NCBI GenBank assembly: GCA_002435335.1
Contig: DJMI01000031.1
Coordinates: 1 to 8,504 of the forward strand
DNA length: 8,504 bases
Direction: 5' to 3'
Source of the DNA: Nitrosomonas sp. UBA6494
GTDB taxonomy: Bacteria; Pseudomonadota; Gammaproteobacteria; Burkholderiales; Nitrosomonadaceae
Below the pieces are notes generated by a model, which worked only from the letters and a program-made list of their open reading frames with translations, searched no databases and was not told where the DNA came from. The translations under genes and the position numbers were made by a program. This document shows, piece by piece, positions 6,836 to 8,504 of this stretch (positions are counted from its first letter, which is position 1; every line of letters starts with the position of its first letter).

Positions 6836-8027
6836 CACAGTACGTCAAGCAAAGCCCAAAGATAAGGCTTACAAAATAAGCGATAGCGGTGGGTTGTATT
6901 TATTGGTTAATTCTATTGGCAAATACTGGCGTATGGATTATCGTTATGCTAGCAAAAGAAAAACCTTGGCTATCGGTGTATATCCTAAAGTTTCGCTGAT
7001 CGAAGCCAGAAAAAAGCGTGACGAAGCAAAAGACCAGCTTGCTAACGATATCGATCCGGCATTAACCAAAGCCATCAGAAAGCAAGCAGTGCTTCAGGCT
7101 TCCGAAAACACTTTCAAAGCCATAGCACTGGAATGGCACGCAAAAACCAGCAAAACATGGGCGGAATCGACAGCTCACAATATCAAACGCTATTTGGAAA
7201 AGGATATTCTTCCGTGGCTGGGTAATCGCGCGATTAAAGATATTGCCGCACCGGATCTGCTGGCGGTGTTGCGCAAGATAGAAGCCCGTGGGGCGCATGA
7301 AAAAGCGCAGCGTTGCCGTGAATATGCCGGGCGGGTGTTTCGCTATGCCGTGGCCACCGGGCGAGCTGAACGCGATCCTAGCGGTGATTTGCGTGGTGCG
7401 TTGACACCGGTCAAAGTGAAGCATCATGCCAGCATTACCGATCCCAAAGCCATCGGCGCGTTGCTGCGATCCATTAAAGGTTTTAGCGGTTCTTACATTA
7501 CCAAGTGCGCTTTGCAGCTTGCGCCTTTGGTATTTGTGCGTCCTGGCGAATTGCGCCATGCGGAATGGCAGGAAATAGACTTTGACAAGCGAGAATGGCG
7601 CATACCCGGTCATAAAATGAAAATGAAGGAAGTCCATATTTTTCCATTGCCACCCCAAGTACTCGAAATTCTGCAATCCATTCATCCGCTGACCGGCGAT
7701 GGTCAATATATCTTCCCAAGTATACGCAGCAGTGCCCGGCCAATGTCGGAAAATACCGTTAATGCAGCCTTGCGGCGCATGGGGTATGAAAAGGATGAAA
7801 TGACCGGCCACGGCTTCCGTAGCATGGCCAGTACACTATTACATGAACATGGCTGGCCGCATGAGGCGATTGAACGGCAATTAGCCCATGCGGAACGCAA
7901 TAAAGTCGTGGCGGCTTATAACTACGCTGAACACTTGCCTAAACGCAAAGAAATGATGTGCTGGTGGGCGGATTATTTGGATGAATTGGCAGCCGGTGCC
8001 AAGGTGGTCAATTTCCAAAAAACTTGA
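6822..8027 (+). CDS. P4-type tyrosine integrase of a genomic island
   Basis: A site-specific recombinase that cuts and joins the island and tRNA attachment sites through a tyrosine-DNA link. At 401 residues it has the normal length for P4-like integrases. The N-terminal arm-binding domain (DUF4102-like, about 1-90) shows LTDITVRQAKPKDKAYKISD and GGLYLLV. A core-binding domain (about 95-195) contains FKAIALEWHAKT. The catalytic domain has Arg240 in VRPGELR, a lysine near 265-269 in the beta hairpin, His330 and Arg333 in TGHGFRSMAS, His356 in QLAHAERN and the probable nucleophile Tyr366 in AAYNYAEH, followed by the usual MMCWWADYLD end. All active-site residues are present, so it looks intact. 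The start is fixed by a TGA four codons upstream; no ribosome site precedes it. G+C rises from 25/60 (6841-6900) to 38/60 (7321-7380). Confidence 0.96.
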   Translation: MLTDITVRQAKPKDKAYKISDSGGLYLLVNSIGKYWRMDYRYASKRKTLAIGVYPKVSLIEARKKRDEAKDQLANDIDPALTKAIRKQAVLQASENTFKAIALEWHAKTSKTWAESTAHNIKRYLEKDILPWLGNRAIKDIAAPDLLAVLRKIEARGAHEKAQRCREYAGRVFRYAVATGRAERDPSGDLRGALTPVKVKHHASITDPKAIGALLRSIKGFSGSYITKCALQLAPLVFVRPGELRHAEWQEIDFDKREWRIPGHKMKMKEVHIFPLPPQVLEILQSIHPLTGDGQYIFPSIRSSARPMSENTVNAALRRMGYEKDEMTGHGFRSMASTLLHEHGWPHEAIERQLAHAERNKVVAAYNYAEHLPKRKEMMCWWADYLDELAAGAKVVNFQKT

Positions 8028-8035
8028 TTGGTTTT

Positions 8036-8095
8036 AACTGCGCCTAGCCCGACGGGGCGAACACCGGGAACCCTTACCCGGTTGGCGTGGTTTTT
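8036..8095 (+). ncRNA. three-way-junction RNA (int-alpA-like) with trailing T5; possible integrase terminator
   Basis: The bases just after the integrase fold into a compact three-way junction. The closing stem is 8036-8044 with 8084-8092 (nine pairs, two of them G-U). Hairpin one is GCCC/GGGC (8047-8050 with 8055-8058, loop GACG). Hairpin two is ACCGGG/CCCGGT (8063-8068 with 8077-8082, loop of eight). TTTTT at 8091-8095 follows, so it could terminate integrase transcription, though the last T bases pair in the full fold. The place and shape recall the published int-alpA RNA motif, found between integrase and alpA-type genes; that match is from memory. The next gene is not an obvious AlpA. 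Confidence 0.5.
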
Positions 8096-8121
8096 GTTTA
8101 AGGGGCGTAAAGGGGTGCAAA

Positions 8122-8504
8122 TTGAGTAAGCTTTTCAAACTGAAGGAATGGTTAACGATCCCTGAGGCTGCACAATGTCTTTCTATCGTGTTTGGTGAGA
8201 ATATAACTGTTCCTGATTTACTACAGTTAGCGATGGATGAAAAGTTACCGTTATCCGTATTTTTCTTAAGCGATGTGGCTTTAAGGAAATTAGAAAAAAC
8301 TCCAGTTAGTTTTTCAAAAGCTACGACAAATGAACCTCCAAATCAGGACGAAACAGAAGTTATGCTTATTGGTTCATTTGATAGTGAAATTTTTAATGGG
8401 CATAGTTTTAAAAGAACTGACGAGATAATATGGACTTCAGGTATTTTAAACCTGGCGCTAGATTCGGGTGATTTTGATATAAGAGAGTGTAAGAACTTTT
8501 GTGT
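8122..8504 (+). CDS. island-associated protein of unknown function, partial (3' end beyond window)
   Basis: An open frame of 127 codons continues past the window edge. The start is TTG at 8122, chosen because AGGGG (8111-8115) lies six bases upstream. No ATG is available before codon 38 (8233), which would cut the conserved-looking N-terminus. Residues 8-20 (KEWLTIPEAAQCL) resemble the opening helices of excisionase/MerR-type helix-turn-helix proteins. The ITVPDLLQLAMDEKLPLSVFF stretch that follows resembles uncharacterised proteins that often sit beside integrases in genomic islands; this is a recollection, not a search. Residues about 60-75 are a polar linker, and a second region begins near 78. 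Base composition is low (19 G+C of 60 at 8281-8340), much poorer than the integrase, which suggests separate acquisition. It is the first cargo gene. A transcription regulator is possible but unproven. Confidence 0.75.
   Translation, partial: MSKLFKLKEWLTIPEAAQCLSIVFGENITVPDLLQLAMDEKLPLSVFFLSDVALRKLEKTPVSFSKATTNEPPNQDETEVMLIGSFDSEIFNGHSFKRTDEIIWTSGILNLALDSGDFDIRECKNFC

Noticed and set aside
7062..7811. A 249-codon open frame on the minus strand opposite the integrase
   Set aside because: It is wholly antisense to an intact integrase with all catalytic motifs, its protein shows no recognisable domain and has a low-complexity Phe/Arg/Gln/His-rich look, and no ribosome site was evident.
8101..8115. 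Tandem AGGGG repeats as a regulatory repeat
   Set aside because: Two 5-base copies ten bases apart are too short to mean much; the second is simply the ribosome site of the next gene.
6674..8504. CRISPR array, insertion sequence or transposon ends
   Set aside because: No regularly spaced repeats of 20-40 bases, no transposase and no terminal inverted repeats are visible; the mobile signal is explained by the integrase and tRNA.

Overview
The window looks like a bacterial chromosome of roughly mid-40s % G+C (27 of 60 in one hand-counted stretch of secD, 2041-2100). It joins an ordinary housekeeping operon to the left end of an integrated genomic island. The order queA-tgt-yajC-secD-secF is typical of Proteobacteria. 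The SecF, SecD and QueA sequences look betaproteobacterial, and the moderate G+C suggests a Nitrosomonas-like organism. That placement is an inference from memory, not a search result.

Minus-strand operon (about 6400 down to 64): queA and tgt overlap by 4 bases (ATGA) and encode two late enzymes of queuosine formation in tRNA. yajC, secD and secF encode the membrane module that assists SecYEG protein export. A DedA-family membrane protein follows secF after 23 bases. Intergenic gaps are short (4-base overlap, 52, 65, 21 and 23 bases), with no strong terminator inside, so one transcript is likely. Two hairpins lie at the left edge. One is followed by a T-run on the minus strand and could end the operon. 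The other is better placed to end a plus-strand transcript.

Plus strand, 6587-6673: a complete tRNA-Leu gene with anticodon CAA and an encoded CCA, divergent from queA. The 189 bases between queA and the tRNA hold candidate promoters for both.

Island end (about 6646 to the right edge): a P4-type tyrosine integrase starts 148 bases after the tRNA, the classic arrangement of an island inserted in the 3' end of a tRNA gene. Phage P4 itself uses the leucine tRNA gene leuX (CAA) in Escherichia coli. The integrase leader carries at least four copies of a 9-base motif (TACCGTCAA or its complement) laid over a good promoter and the start codon, which suggests autoregulation. Just after the integrase is a compact three-way-junction RNA fold followed by T5, resembling elements seen between integrase and alpA-type genes. 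It is followed by the first cargo gene, a TTG-started, AT-rich, uncharacterised protein that runs off the window. The far island end and most of the cargo lie outside, so no new system can be demonstrated here. The most interesting parts are the integrase control region, the structured RNA and the unknown first cargo gene.
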